From CBDATA01 sp965202845 (GTDB lineage Bacteria; Acidobacteriota; Vicinamibacteria; Marinacidobacterales; Marinacidobacteraceae): 64,000 bases of DNA. A model generated the notes under the pieces. The model saw nothing but the letters and a program-made list of their open reading frames with translations. It was not told the origin of the DNA and did no database searches. The DNA lies in NCBI GenBank assembly GCA_965202845.1, contig OZ241856.1, forward strand, positions 1,984,001 through 2,048,000, in the 5' to 3' direction. Position numbers and translations under genes: made by a program. Shown here piece after piece: positions 43,734 through 52,520 of the stretch (the first letter of the stretch is position 1; each line of letters starts with the position of its first letter).

Positions 43734-44102
43734 ATGATGTACGCGCTCGCCGTCATCCAGTTCGTGGTCGGACTGGCCGGCATGGCGCTCATCCCCAACC
43801 TGTTCCGGAAGCTCCTCGCCATGAACGTGATGCAAGTGGGGGTGATGGCGTTCTTCATCGCGCTCGCCTGGAAACGGGGAGCGGGGACGCCCATCGTCGG
43901 CGCCGACGCCGGAGTCCCGGAAGCCGCCGCCCACATGAACCCGCTGCCCCACACCCTCATGCTCACCGCCATCGTGGTTTCGGTCGCGACCATCGGCCTC
44001 GCCCTCGCGCTCCTGATCCGGATCCGCCGCAGCCACCAGTCGCTTGACGAAGAGGAGCTGCTGCCGAGGCTCCAGGAACGTTCCCCGTGGCCGAAGTCCT
44101 GA
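43734..44102 (+). CDS. mrpC: Mrp-type antiporter subunit C (NuoK-like)
   Basis: 122 residues, three membrane helices. GMALIPNLFRKLLAMNVMQVG and MNPLPHTLMLTAIVVSVA are diagnostic for MnhC/NuoK. Start ATG 43734 after GGAGGGGGG, an excellent ribosome site. It overlaps the following antiporter gene by 16 bases. Confidence 0.93.
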   Translation: MMYALAVIQFVVGLAGMALIPNLFRKLLAMNVMQVGVMAFFIALAWKRGAGTPIVGADAGVPEAAAHMNPLPHTLMLTAIVVSVATIGLALALLIRIRRSHQSLDEEELLPRLQERSPWPKS

Positions 44103-45565
44103 TCGGCCTGCTGCTCGCCCTGCCCCTGGGCGGGGCGGCGCTCGCGCCGCTCCTCGCGTTCCTCCATCCCCGGCTGCCGCGGATGTTCGCGCTGGGCGCC
44201 GGCGTGGCGGAAGTCCTGATCGCGCTCCAGCTTCTCCTCCAGACGGTCGCCGAGGGCCCCATCCGGTACGCCATGGGCGGCTGGCCCGGGCCCTGGGGCA
44301 TCGAACTCCGGCTGGACCCGCTGAACGGCCTGCTGATCCTGCTGGTCGCCCTCATGGCGCTGCTGGGCGCCGCCTCCCGCCCGCTGGAGGAGGAGACGCC
44401 GGCCGGAGGGGGCCATCCGGTGCGGGAGGGGCTTCTCCACGGCGCCGTCCTGCTCCTGCTGGCCGGGCTGGTGGGCATCCTCGCGACCCGCGACCTCTTC
44501 AACCTCTTCGTCTTTCTCGAAATCTCGTCGCTCGCCGCCTACATCCTGATCGCCGGCGGGGGGCATCGGGCCGCGGTCGCGGCGTTCCGGTATCTGCTGG
44601 TGGGAACCGCCGCCGGGTCCCTCTACCTGCTCGGCGCCGGGTTCCTCTACGCGGTCAGCGGCACCCTGAACCTGGACGACCTCGCGGTCCAGCTCGCCTC
44701 GCTGCCCGGCGAAAGCGCCCCGGCGGCAGCGGTCGGAGTCGTCCTGATCGCGGTGGGGCTGGCCTTGAAGGCGGCGCTCTTCCCGCTCCACGGCTGGCTT
44801 CCCGACACCTACGCCCACGCCCCGGTGGCGGCCGCCGGCTTCATCGCGGCGGTGATGGCCAAGGTCAGCGCCTTCGCGCTGCTGCGAACCGTGGGGGGCG
44901 TCCTGGGAGAGGGCGCCGCCGGGCCGGCGGCGGCCGGCGTCCTCGAAGTCGTGCTCTGGCTCGGCGTCGCCGGAACGCTCGCCGGCGGCGTCCTCGCCGT
45001 CGCCCAGGAGAATGTGATCCGGATGCTGGCCTGGTCCAGCGTCGGCGCGATGGGGACGATCCTGCTCGGCGTGGCGATCGGCTCCGACCTCGCAGTCGCC
45101 GGGGCGGTGATGCACATGGTCGCCCACGGCCTCGCCAAGGGCGCCCTCTTCTTCGGCGCCGGAAGCCTCCGCTTCGAGTGGGGGTTGAAGCGGATCGGGG
45201 ACTGGGCGGGGCTGGGCGCCCGCGCCCCGGTTCTCGCCGCCGCGCTGAGCGTCGCGGCGCTGTCGCTCATCGGACTCCCCCCCGCCGCCGGCTTCGTCTC
45301 CAAGTACCTGCTGCTCTCCTCCGCCTGGGCGGCCGGCGACGCCGCCGGGATCGCGGCCTTTCTCGCCCTGCTGGTCTCGAGCCTGCTGGGGGCGACGTAC
45401 TTCCTGCGGCTGCTGGAGGCGATCTGGTTCCGTCGCGCCGAATCCGGGACATCCGGCGAACCGCTTCCCGGGGCCATCACCGGAGCGGCGGTGGTTCTGG
45501 CGGTTCTGACGCTCCTGCTGGGCGTCCTCGCCGGCCCGTTCCAGGAGCACGTCCTCCCGTCATGA
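44087..45565 (+). CDS. mrpD: Proton-translocating antiporter subunit, first MrpD-type
   Basis: 492 residues, about 14 membrane helices. TM5 glutamate in NLFVFLEISSLAAYI and TM7 lysine in LALKAALFPLHGWLPDTYAHAP are present, as in MrpD/NuoM/NuoN. AQENVIRMLAWSSVGAMG is the TM8 histidine/lysine region equivalent. GTG start at 44087 inside mrpC. First of three antiporter-like subunits in this operon. Confidence 0.9.
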   Translation: MAEVLIGLLLALPLGGAALAPLLAFLHPRLPRMFALGAGVAEVLIALQLLLQTVAEGPIRYAMGGWPGPWGIELRLDPLNGLLILLVALMALLGAASRPLEEETPAGGGHPVREGLLHGAVLLLLAGLVGILATRDLFNLFVFLEISSLAAYILIAGGGHRAAVAAFRYLLVGTAAGSLYLLGAGFLYAVSGTLNLDDLAVQLASLPGESAPAAAVGVVLIAVGLALKAALFPLHGWLPDTYAHAPVAAAGFIAAVMAKVSAFALLRTVGGVLGEGAAGPAAAGVLEVVLWLGVAGTLAGGVLAVAQENVIRMLAWSSVGAMGTILLGVAIGSDLAVAGAVMHMVAHGLAKGALFFGAGSLRFEWGLKRIGDWAGLGARAPVLAAALSVAALSLIGLPPAAGFVSKYLLLSSAWAAGDAAGIAAFLALLVSSLLGATYFLRLLEAIWFRRAESGTSGEPLPGAITGAAVVLAVLTLLLGVLAGPFQEHVLPS

Positions 45566-47067
45566 CCGTTTCGCTGGCGCCGCTGCTCGCGATCCTGCCG
45601 GGGCTGCTCGCGGTCGTCCCGATCCTGCTCTCCCGCCGCCGGCCCAACCTGCGGGAGGGGTGGACCTTCGCGGCCGCCGGGCTCCAGCTGGGGGCGGCGA
45701 TCTGGATGCTGGGAACCGTCGCCAGCGGCGGCGTCATCGAGACCCCGGCGCTCCCGCTGCTCCCCGGCGCGCCCCTCCAGTTCCGGGCGGACCCGCTGGG
45801 CGTCCTCTTCCTGACGCTGGCCTCCCTGCTGTGGCTCGCCGCCCACCCCTACTCGATCGGCTACCTGCGCTCGCTGAAGCTCGGCAACCAGACCGGCTAC
45901 TTCGCCGCCTTCTCGGTCGCAGTGGCCGCCGCCGCCGGAATCGCGCTGGCGGCGAACCCGATCACCTTCCTGATCTTCTTCGAGATTCTGACCATCTCCA
46001 CCTGGCCGCTGGTGGCGCATCGGCGGGACGCCCCCGGCGTCCTCTCCGCCTCCCGCTCCTATCTGGCGTACACCCTGCTCGCCGGCCAGCTGCTGCTGGC
46101 GGCGGTCGTCTGGACCGGAACGCTCGCGCCGGGAGCGACCTTCACGCCCGGCGGCTTCCTCGCCGGAACCGCGGGGGACGGGGCGCTCCGGGCGCTGTTC
46201 CTCCTGTTCCTGGTCGGCGTCGGCGCCAAGGCGGCGATCCTGTCCCTGCACCCCTGGCTGCCCCGGGCGATGGTCGCGCCGACCCCGGTGAGCGCCCTGC
46301 TGCACGCGGTGGCGGTGGTGAAGGCGGGCGCCTTCGGCGTGCTCCGGGTGACCGGCTGGACGTTCGGCCCGGAGCTGATGCGTGACCTGGGAGTCGCCCT
46401 GCCGCTCGCGCTGCTGGCCGCCCTCACCATTCTCTTCGCCTCGGCCCGGGCGCTCGGCGAAGGCCACCTGAAGCGCCGCCTCGCCTGGTCCACCGTCAGC
46501 CAGCTGAGCTACATCGTCCTGGGCGGCGCCCTGGGCGCGCCGCTGGCGCTCGCCGGGGCCGCCTTCCACATCGCCGCTCACGGGTTCATGAAGATCACCC
46601 TGTTCTTCTGCGCCGGCGCCGTCTACGCCGCCACCGGCCTCGAGCGGATCCGGGACCTGCGCGGCCTGGGGCGCGCCATGCCGGTCACCTTCGCCGCCTT
46701 CACGATCGGGGCGCTCGGCATGGCGGGGCTTCCGTTGCTCCCCGGCTTCCTCTCCAAGTGGAACCTCGCAATGGGCGGTCTGGGCGCCGGGCAGCCGTGG
46801 GTCGTCCCGCTGCTGCTGACCAGCGGCCTGCTCAACCTGGCCTACTACGTCCCGGTGCTGCGGGTCGCCTGGTTCGAGTCCCCCGAACGCGACGTCCGGG
46901 CGCCGTCCTGGTGGCTCGCCGGGCCGCCGGCGGCGACCGCGCTGGTCGCCCTGATCCTGGGGCTCTTTCCCGATTTCGGCGCGCGCTTCTGGTCGCTCGC
47001 CTGGATGGCGGCGCGCGAGGCGGCGGTGCGCGGCGGCGCCATGCTCGCCGGCGGAGGCGCCCCGTGA
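45562..47067 (+). CDS. Proton-translocating antiporter subunit, second MrpD-type
   Basis: 501 residues from ATG 45562 (ATGA overlap). The key residues are kept: glutamate in ITFLIFFEILTISTWPLV and lysine in VGVGAKAAILSLHPWLPRAMVAPTPVSALLHAVAVVK, with the additional TM8 lysine. Fourteen or so helices. Together with the flanking paralogues it gives three potential proton/cation channels. The long open frame from 44044 in the same phase is accidental read-through across the first subunit. Confidence 0.9.
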   Translation: MTVSLAPLLAILPGLLAVVPILLSRRRPNLREGWTFAAAGLQLGAAIWMLGTVASGGVIETPALPLLPGAPLQFRADPLGVLFLTLASLLWLAAHPYSIGYLRSLKLGNQTGYFAAFSVAVAAAAGIALAANPITFLIFFEILTISTWPLVAHRRDAPGVLSASRSYLAYTLLAGQLLLAAVVWTGTLAPGATFTPGGFLAGTAGDGALRALFLLFLVGVGAKAAILSLHPWLPRAMVAPTPVSALLHAVAVVKAGAFGVLRVTGWTFGPELMRDLGVALPLALLAALTILFASARALGEGHLKRRLAWSTVSQLSYIVLGGALGAPLALAGAAFHIAAHGFMKITLFFCAGAVYAATGLERIRDLRGLGRAMPVTFAAFTIGALGMAGLPLLPGFLSKWNLAMGGLGAGQPWVVPLLLTSGLLNLAYYVPVLRVAWFESPERDVRAPSWWLAGPPAATALVALILGLFPDFGARFWSLAWMAAREAAVRGGAMLAGGGAP

Positions 47068-47279
47068 TCCGGATCGGGATCGCCGCCATCCTGCTGCTGG
47101 GGGTGGTGGAGACCGCGAACCTGCTGGGCGGCTACCACCCCCACGGTGCCTTCTGGAACCGGATTCCGCTTTCCGACGCCGCGCTCGGATTCCTGGGCGG
47201 CGCGGCGCTGGTCCTCATCGCGGTCCGCGGGCTCAAGCCGCTGCTCGCACGCCGCGAGGACTACTACGACCAGCGATGA
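47064..47279 (+). CDS. Small two-helix membrane protein of the antiporter operon
   Basis: 71 residues from GTG 47064, overlapping the genes on both sides by 4 bases. Two hydrophobic stretches (GIAAILLLGVVETANLLGGY and ALGFLGGAALVLIAV) with a charged tail REDYYDQR. Not recognised. Its position, tight coupling and hydrophobicity argue that it is a structural subunit of the same complex. Confidence 0.7.
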   Translation: MIRIGIAAILLLGVVETANLLGGYHPHGAFWNRIPLSDAALGFLGGAALVLIAVRGLKPLLARREDYYDQR

Positions 47280-48982
47280 TGACCCTCCTCGCCTCGCACC
47301 CGTCGCTGTGGCTGTTCGCCGGCGCGGCCGCGGCGTTGCTGGTCGGGCGCCGCCTGCCGGCCGCCTGGACCGGAATCGGGTTCGCCATCGCCGCCCTGGT
47401 CGCGGTCGTCCGCCTGCCCCCGGCGACGCTCCATGCGGAGCTCGCCGGCTTCCCGCTGGTCTGGCTGCGGGTTGACGACCTCTCCCGCCTGTTCGCCCTG
47501 GTGTTCGGGATCGTCGCGCTCACCGGGCTTCTCTACGGAGCGCACCGGCTCCGCCCCACCGAAACCGCCGCCGCCATGAGCTACGCCGGCGCGGCGATCG
47601 CCACCGTGTTCGCCGGGGACTGGATCACCTTTTTCGTGTTCTGGGAGCTGATGGCGATCACCTCGCTGGTGTTGATCTGGCACGGCGGCGCCGGGGCGAA
47701 GCCGGCCGGCATGCGCTACCTGCTGGCGCACGCCGCCGGGGGCGCCCTGCTGTTCTTCGGGATCGCGCTGCACCGGGGAACCGGCGGCGCCCTCGAGCTG
47801 GCGCCGCTGGAGGGCGGCGCCGCCTTCTGGCTGGTCCTCGCCGGCGTCGCGGTGAACGCCGCCATCCCGCCGCTCCACGCCTGGCTCACCGACGCCTATC
47901 CGGAGGCCTCGACGACCGGGGCGGTCTTCCTCTCCGCCTGCACCACCAAGACCGCGGTGTACGCCCTGGTCCGGCTCTTCCCGGAAACCGGAATCCTGGT
48001 TCCGCTGGGGGTGGCGATGGCGCTCTACGGCGCGCTCTTCGCGCTGATGGAGAACGACATCCGGCGGCTGCTCGGCTACCACATCGTGAGCCAGGTCGGC
48101 TACATGGTGGCGGGAGTCGGCATCGGAACCAGCCTGGCGCTGAACGGGTCGGTCGCGCACGCCTACTCGCACATCCTCTACAAGGCGCTGCTCTTCATGG
48201 GCGCCGGCGCCGCCATCGAGGCGACCGGCGGCCGGCGGCGGCTCTCGGACCTCGGCGGGATCGCCCCCGGAATGCGCTGGGGGGTCGCGCTCTACCTGGT
48301 GGGCGCGCTCTCGATCTCCGGCGCCCCCCTCTTCAACGGCTTCATCAGCAAATCCATGATCGTGAGCGCGGCGGCCGAAGGACACTTCGCGCTGACCGAG
48401 CTGCTCCTCACCCTGGCGGCGGTCGGCACCTTCCTTTCGGTGGGGCTGAAGCTCCCGCGGTTCGCGTTCTTCGGCGCCCCGAAGGGGATCGCCGTCCGCC
48501 GCCTGCCGGGGACCATGCTGGCCGCGATGGGCATCCTCGCCGGCCTCTGTTTCCTGTACGGGGTCCGCCCCGGCCTGCTCTACCGGCTGCTCCCGTTCGG
48601 GGGGGAGGCCTACAAGCCCTGGACCGTGGATCACGTGGTCGGCGGAACCGGACTCCTGGTCGGCGCCGCGATCCTGTTCCTCCTCTGGCTGCCGCGGCTC
48701 GCCCCCTCCCCCCGGATCACCGTGGACGTCGACTGGCTCTACCGGGGCAGGCCGTTCCGCTCCGCCGGCAGGGCCGCAAACGCCGTCCTCACCGCCGTCC
48801 CGTCCGTCCTGACGCTGCTGCGGGAACGAGCGGTCCGGGGGCTCGCCCGGGGCGCCGCCCGCATCGCCTTCGGCGATCATGCGCCGTCGGACGGGCGCCC
48901 CTTCCCCCGCGGCATCGGCTGGACCCTGCTGCTGGCGGCGCTGGCGGCGTCGGTCCTCCTCCTGCTGCTGACGCTGCGCTAG
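47276..48982 (+). CDS. Proton-translocating antiporter-like subunit, third copy
   Basis: 568 residues. TM5 glutamate is kept in ITFFVFWELMAITSLVLIW, but the TM7 lysine position reads VNAAIPPLHAWLTDAYPEAS, with asparagine in place of lysine. FSACTTKTAVYALVR-like LSACTTKTAVYALVRLF and SHILYKALLFMGAGA supply later lysines. A ~100-residue C-terminal extension ends in a last membrane helix (LLLAALAASVLLLLL), recalling the long NuoL-type tail. Last gene of the antiporter operon. Confidence 0.88.
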   Translation: MMTLLASHPSLWLFAGAAAALLVGRRLPAAWTGIGFAIAALVAVVRLPPATLHAELAGFPLVWLRVDDLSRLFALVFGIVALTGLLYGAHRLRPTETAAAMSYAGAAIATVFAGDWITFFVFWELMAITSLVLIWHGGAGAKPAGMRYLLAHAAGGALLFFGIALHRGTGGALELAPLEGGAAFWLVLAGVAVNAAIPPLHAWLTDAYPEASTTGAVFLSACTTKTAVYALVRLFPETGILVPLGVAMALYGALFALMENDIRRLLGYHIVSQVGYMVAGVGIGTSLALNGSVAHAYSHILYKALLFMGAGAAIEATGGRRRLSDLGGIAPGMRWGVALYLVGALSISGAPLFNGFISKSMIVSAAAEGHFALTELLLTLAAVGTFLSVGLKLPRFAFFGAPKGIAVRRLPGTMLAAMGILAGLCFLYGVRPGLLYRLLPFGGEAYKPWTVDHVVGGTGLLVGAAILFLLWLPRLAPSPRITVDVDWLYRGRPFRSAGRAANAVLTAVPSVLTLLRERAVRGLARGAARIAFGDHAPSDGRPFPRGIGWTLLLAALAASVLLLLLTLR

Positions 48983-48994
48983 GTTTCCTGCCGG

Positions 48995-49432
48995 ATGCGG
49001 CGCGCACTCTGGCTTCTGCCCGTCCTCGTGGCCGCGGGAATCGCGCTGGTGTTCCACGAAGGCGGGGACCCCGAACCGCCGCCGGGCGCGGCGCCGCATC
49101 CGGCCGAAGAAGCCGAAGTCCTCTACGAGCGGGCCATCGGCGACCTCGAGACCGAGTTCCGCGACCGGGGCGACGACGCCCAGCAGGCGATCTCGCCGGA
49201 GTTGGCGGCGCTGGATCAGGTGATCGCCGAGGGGCGGCGCGTCGCGCGGGCGGCGCCGGACGACGAGGACGCCCAGCAGACGCTGCTGCAGAGCCTGGCC
49301 CGCAAGCTGGAGCTCTTGCACAACACCCTCATGCTGATGCGGGACATGGAGCGCGGCGACGGCGAAGCCGCGCGGGACCGCATCGAGGACCTCGCCGAAC
49401 GCGAACCGCCCGAACCGCCGCCGACCGGCTGA
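48995..49432 (+). CDS. Membrane-anchored helical protein, upstream of DUF4097
   Basis: 145 residues. One N-terminal anchor (LWLLPVLVAAGIALVF), a proline-rich linker, then helices with ELAALDQVIAEGRRVARAAPDDEDAQQTLL and LARKLELLHNTLMLM. This helical pattern is often seen beside DUF4097 proteins in sigma/anti-sigma loci of Acidobacteriota-like genomes. No zinc-finger anti-sigma domain is present here. Likely an envelope-stress accessory; this is inference from neighbourhood. Confidence 0.65.
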   Translation: MRRALWLLPVLVAAGIALVFHEGGDPEPPPGAAPHPAEEAEVLYERAIGDLETEFRDRGDDAQQAISPELAALDQVIAEGRRVARAAPDDEDAQQTLLQSLARKLELLHNTLMLMRDMERGDGEAARDRIEDLAEREPPEPPPTG

Positions 49433-49460
49433 TTTCCCCAAAAACAGGATGACTCCCCCC

Positions 49461-50366
49461 ATGAACGAACGCCTCTCACGACAGATTCCCGCATCGATAT
49501 GGATCGTGCCCCTGCTGGCGGGCGCGGCCGCGCCGGCCGCCGGCCTCCAGACCGAAATCGTGGAGCGCGCCCTGGAAGTGCCTGCCGGAACCCAGGTCTC
49601 GGTGATGAACTTCGCCGGGCAGGTCGCGTTGCGGAGCGCCCCCCAGGGGGAGCGCCTGCTCCGCTTCGTGGCGGTCAAGCGGCTCCAGCCCGAGGTTCCG
49701 GCGGCGGAGGCCGAGCGCCACTTCCGCCGGGTCAACCTGGACCTGCACCAGACCGACGGGCGGGTGCACATCGGGCCCCAACCGCCCCGGGATGCCGAGG
49801 GCCGCCCCCGGGACATCCCGCTGACCGACGTCCGCGCTCCGCGCCGGATTCCGCCGGTTCTGGTGGACATGGAGGTCTGGCTCCCCGAAGACGTCTCGCT
49901 GACCGTCCGTTCGTTCACCGCGGCGATTTCGATGAGCGAAATCCACTCGCCGGGAGGCCGCTTCCTGCTGCGCAGCATCAGCGGGCCGTTGACCGTGCGC
50001 GGGCTGGTCGCCCAGGACGTGGTCGCGGAGACGGTCAGCGGCGCGATGAGCCTGAGCAACCTGCTGGCGCATCGCTGCGAAATCGAAACCCTCACCGCCG
50101 ACGTCCAGCTGGACGGCCGCATGCAGGAGGACGGCTGGTACGAAATCCAGACCCATTCCGGCGCGGTGGAGATCGGCATCGGCCCCGGGTCCGGCTTCCT
50201 GCTGGACGCCTCCACCTTCCGGGGGGACATCCTTTCCGACTTCGACCTGGGAGCGCCTCCCGGCCCCCGCACGCTCGCCGGGCGGCACGGCGAAGGCGGC
50301 CCGGAAATCCACGTTTCGACCTTCAGCGGGGCGATCCGCCTGCTCGCCGCTCCCGATTCCCGCTGA
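49461..50366 (+). CDS. Exported DUF4097-family beta-helical protein
   Basis: 301 residues from ATG 49461; ATG 49449 is also in frame, but the AGGA lies too close to it. A signal peptide (IWIVPLLAGAAAPAAG) is followed by stacked short beta turns: VRSFTAAISMSEIHSPGGRF, RSISGPLTVRGLVAQDVV, ETVSGAMSLSNL and HTFSGAIRLL-like STFSGAIRLL. This is the DUF4097/adhesin-like right-handed beta-helix. The partner gene lies 28 bases upstream on the same strand. Probably periplasmic or surface; a precise role is unknown. Confidence 0.83.
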   Translation: MNERLSRQIPASIWIVPLLAGAAAPAAGLQTEIVERALEVPAGTQVSVMNFAGQVALRSAPQGERLLRFVAVKRLQPEVPAAEAERHFRRVNLDLHQTDGRVHIGPQPPRDAEGRPRDIPLTDVRAPRRIPPVLVDMEVWLPEDVSLTVRSFTAAISMSEIHSPGGRFLLRSISGPLTVRGLVAQDVVAETVSGAMSLSNLLAHRCEIETLTADVQLDGRMQEDGWYEIQTHSGAVEIGIGPGSGFLLDASTFRGDILSDFDLGAPPGPRTLAGRHGEGGPEIHVSTFSGAIRLLAAPDSR

Positions 50367-50369
50367 ATC

Positions 50370-50378
50370 TGCTAGAGT
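50370..50378 (+). promoter_or_regulatory. Possible extended -10 for rpsT
   Basis: TGCTAGAGT, directly after the DUF4097 stop, matches TGnTATAAT-like extended -10 elements at four of six core bases. It is 34 bases before the rpsT ATG. No convincing -35. Confidence 0.3.
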
Positions 50379-50412
50379 CCCTGTCCCCACCTCTTCCACC
50401 CAGGAATCGTTC

Positions 50413-50709
50413 ATGGCGCACAGCAAATCCGCAAAGAAGCGCGTCCGGCAGAACCGGGAGCGCCGGCTGCGCAACCGCAGCCACCGCAGCCGCCTCCGCA
50501 CCCAGGTGAAGGCGCTGCGCCGGTCGATCGCCGCCGGCGATCCGGAGCGGACCCGGGAGGAGCTGCCCCGCGCCGTCGCGCTGCTGGACCGGATGGCCGG
50601 GCGCGGCGTCCTCCACCGGAACACCGCCGCCCGCGCGAAGTCCCGGCTCACCCGGCTCGCCAACACCCTTTTCGTCGGGGCCGAAGCCCCAGGAGAATCC
50701 CCCCCATGA
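50413..50709 (+). CDS. rpsT: 30S ribosomal protein S20
   Basis: 98 residues. MAHSKSAKKRVRQNRERRLRN is the classical S20 start, the middle has KALRRSIAAGD, and the C-terminal helix ends in HRNTAARAKSRLTRLANTLF. It binds 16S rRNA early in assembly. A short acidic-proline tail extends beyond the usual end. The stop overlaps the ATG of the DUF2911 gene, an odd coupling of a ribosomal and an exported protein. Confidence 0.96.
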   Translation: MAHSKSAKKRVRQNRERRLRNRSHRSRLRTQVKALRRSIAAGDPERTREELPRAVALLDRMAGRGVLHRNTAARAKSRLTRLANTLFVGAEAPGESPP

Positions 50710-51218
50710 ATATCCACGTGAAACATCGTTCCGCCATCGTTCTTCTGGCGCTGGGACTCGCGGTTCCGGCGCTCGCCCACAACCCCCGCGGGGAAGCCAC
50801 CGCCAGCTTCGACGGCAAGGCGGTCACCGTGGACTACGGCCGTCCCAGCCTCGACGGCCGCGACATGCTGGGGATGGCGACTCCCGGCATGGTCTGGCGC
50901 CTCGGATCCGACGCCGCCACCGGCCTCGCCAGCGAGGGCGCCATGATGTTCGGCTCGAAGATGGTTCCCGCCGGGGAGTACACCCTCTTCGCCAGGAAGA
51001 CCGACGACGGCTGGGAGCTGCTGGTGAACAAGCAGACCGGGCAGTGGGGCACCGACCACAACCCGGAGCACGACCTGATCGCGGTTCCGCTCAAGGTGGA
51101 GACCCGGGACGCTTCGGAGGAGGTGTTCACCATCTCGCTGACCGCCGACGGGATGAACGGCCAGATGGTCATGCAGTGGGGCACGACCGCTCTGGTCGCC
51201 GACCTCATGGTCCACTGA
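50706..51218 (+). CDS. Exported DUF2911 protein
   Basis: 170 residues with a signal peptide (IVLLALGLAVPALA). The DUF2911 features are clear: VTVDYGRPSLDGRDMLG, VWRLGSDAATGLAS, VPAGEYTLFARKTDDGWELLVNKQTGQWG and a C-terminal MQWGTTALVADL strand. Function of the family is not known; members are periplasmic and common in Bacteroidota, Acidobacteriota and Gemmatimonadota. Coupled to rpsT by a 4-base overlap. Confidence 0.88.
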   Translation: MNIHVKHRSAIVLLALGLAVPALAHNPRGEATASFDGKAVTVDYGRPSLDGRDMLGMATPGMVWRLGSDAATGLASEGAMMFGSKMVPAGEYTLFARKTDDGWELLVNKQTGQWGTDHNPEHDLIAVPLKVETRDASEEVFTISLTADGMNGQMVMQWGTTALVADLMVH

Positions 51219-51309
51219 CGCGGCTTTTGCCATCCGGCGCCCGAACCCGTACGTTCCGCAATGCGCTCCAGCATCCCTTTTCCGTAATTTGAACCGGGAG
51301 AACCCTCCA

Positions 51310-52488
51310 ATGAAGACGACCCGACGCAGCTTTCTGGGCGCCGCCCCGTCTCCGATCGCGCTGCACGCGATCCACGCCCGCGGCCGGGAGGCCTGGGAAG
51401 CGGAAAACGGTTTCCGCGGCGCCCCGTTCCTCCTGCCGGCGCCGGAGGCCGACGAGGTCCGCATCAGCAGCAACGAGAACCCGCTGGGCCCCGGCCCCTC
51501 CGCGGTCGCCGCCCTGCGCGGCGAGTACGGATCCATCATGCGGTACCCGATGAACGCGCGGATCAGCGACTCCGACCTTCGGAAGAAACTGGGCGCGAAA
51601 CACGGCGGCGATGCGAGCCATGTGACGCTGGCCGCCGGTTCCGGCGAAATCCTCCGGAACGCGGTGCGCGTCTTCACCGGCCCCGACCGGCCGCTGGTCA
51701 CCGCCGAGTGCTCCTACGAGAGTCCGACCCGGACCGCCCGGTACTTCGGCAGCCCGGTCACCGAGATCCCGCTCACCGGCGGGCTGGCGCTCGATCTCGA
51801 CAAGATGGCGGGCGCGGCGATGGGCGCCGGGATGGTGTTCCTGTGCAACCCGAACAATCCCACCGGAACCATCCACTCGGCGGCCGACATCACCGATTTC
51901 GTCACCTACGTGAAGAAGAACTCGCCGTACACCGCGATCCTGCTGGACGAGGCCTACTACGAGTACGTGACCGACCGGGGGTATGACACCGGCGCCGAGC
52001 TGGCGATGCGCCACCGGGACGTATTCGTCGCCCGGACGTTCTCGAAGGCCTACGGCATGGCGGGGCTTCGCCTCGGCTACGCCTTCGGCCAGAAGGACAC
52101 CATCGCCCGGATCGCGCCGCTCCAGCTGACCTTCGGCGTTTCGGTGCTCTCGCTCGCGGCCGCCCACGGCTCGCTCGAGGACCCGGAGTACATCACCACC
52201 GAGGTCAAGCGGAACGAGGCCGCCCGGCAGTACACGATGGACTTCTTTTCCGGCAACGGCCTGGACCCGGTTCCCAGCCAGACCAACTTCGTGTTCGTGA
52301 ACATCGGGATGCCCGCCAGCCAGTTCCGCGAGGCCTGCGCCCGGCACGGCATCATGGTGGGTCGGGACTTCCCGCCCTACCAGGACACCCACGCCCGGAT
52401 TTCCATCGGAACCCTCGAGGAAATGCAGCGCGCCACCGCGGTCTTCGCGGAGGTGCTCGGCCTCGACGCCGCCGACAACAACCAGTAG
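51310..52488 (+). CDS. Tat-exported HisC-like aminotransferase, copy 1
   Basis: 392 residues from ATG 51310. The Tat motif TRRSFL is at residues 4-9. The PLP fold-type I enzyme has SNENPLGPGPSA, FLCNPNNPTGT and the Schiff-base lysine K246 in TFSKAYGMAGLRLGY; LDEAYYEY holds the conserved aspartate. It resembles histidinol-phosphate aminotransferase, but no his gene is near and export makes a periplasmic substrate more likely. It is followed 32 bases later by a paralogue on the same strand. Confidence 0.9.
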   Translation: MKTTRRSFLGAAPSPIALHAIHARGREAWEAENGFRGAPFLLPAPEADEVRISSNENPLGPGPSAVAALRGEYGSIMRYPMNARISDSDLRKKLGAKHGGDASHVTLAAGSGEILRNAVRVFTGPDRPLVTAECSYESPTRTARYFGSPVTEIPLTGGLALDLDKMAGAAMGAGMVFLCNPNNPTGTIHSAADITDFVTYVKKNSPYTAILLDEAYYEYVTDRGYDTGAELAMRHRDVFVARTFSKAYGMAGLRLGYAFGQKDTIARIAPLQLTFGVSVLSLAAAHGSLEDPEYITTEVKRNEAARQYTMDFFSGNGLDPVPSQTNFVFVNIGMPASQFREACARHGIMVGRDFPPYQDTHARISIGTLEEMQRATAVFAEVLGLDAADNNQ

Positions 52489-52520
52489 GCGCCCCCCACT
52501 TCCAGTCAGAGGAACTCATC

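Noticed and set aside
44044..47067. 1007-residue frame suggesting one giant antiporter subunit (MrpA-like fusion)
   Set aside because: The first half is out of frame with the true first MrpD-type gene; the real second subunit starts at ATG 45562.
47264..50272. 1002-residue minus-strand frame
   Set aside because: Antisense to the third antiporter subunit and DUF4097 gene; Arg/Gly/Glu-rich without domains.
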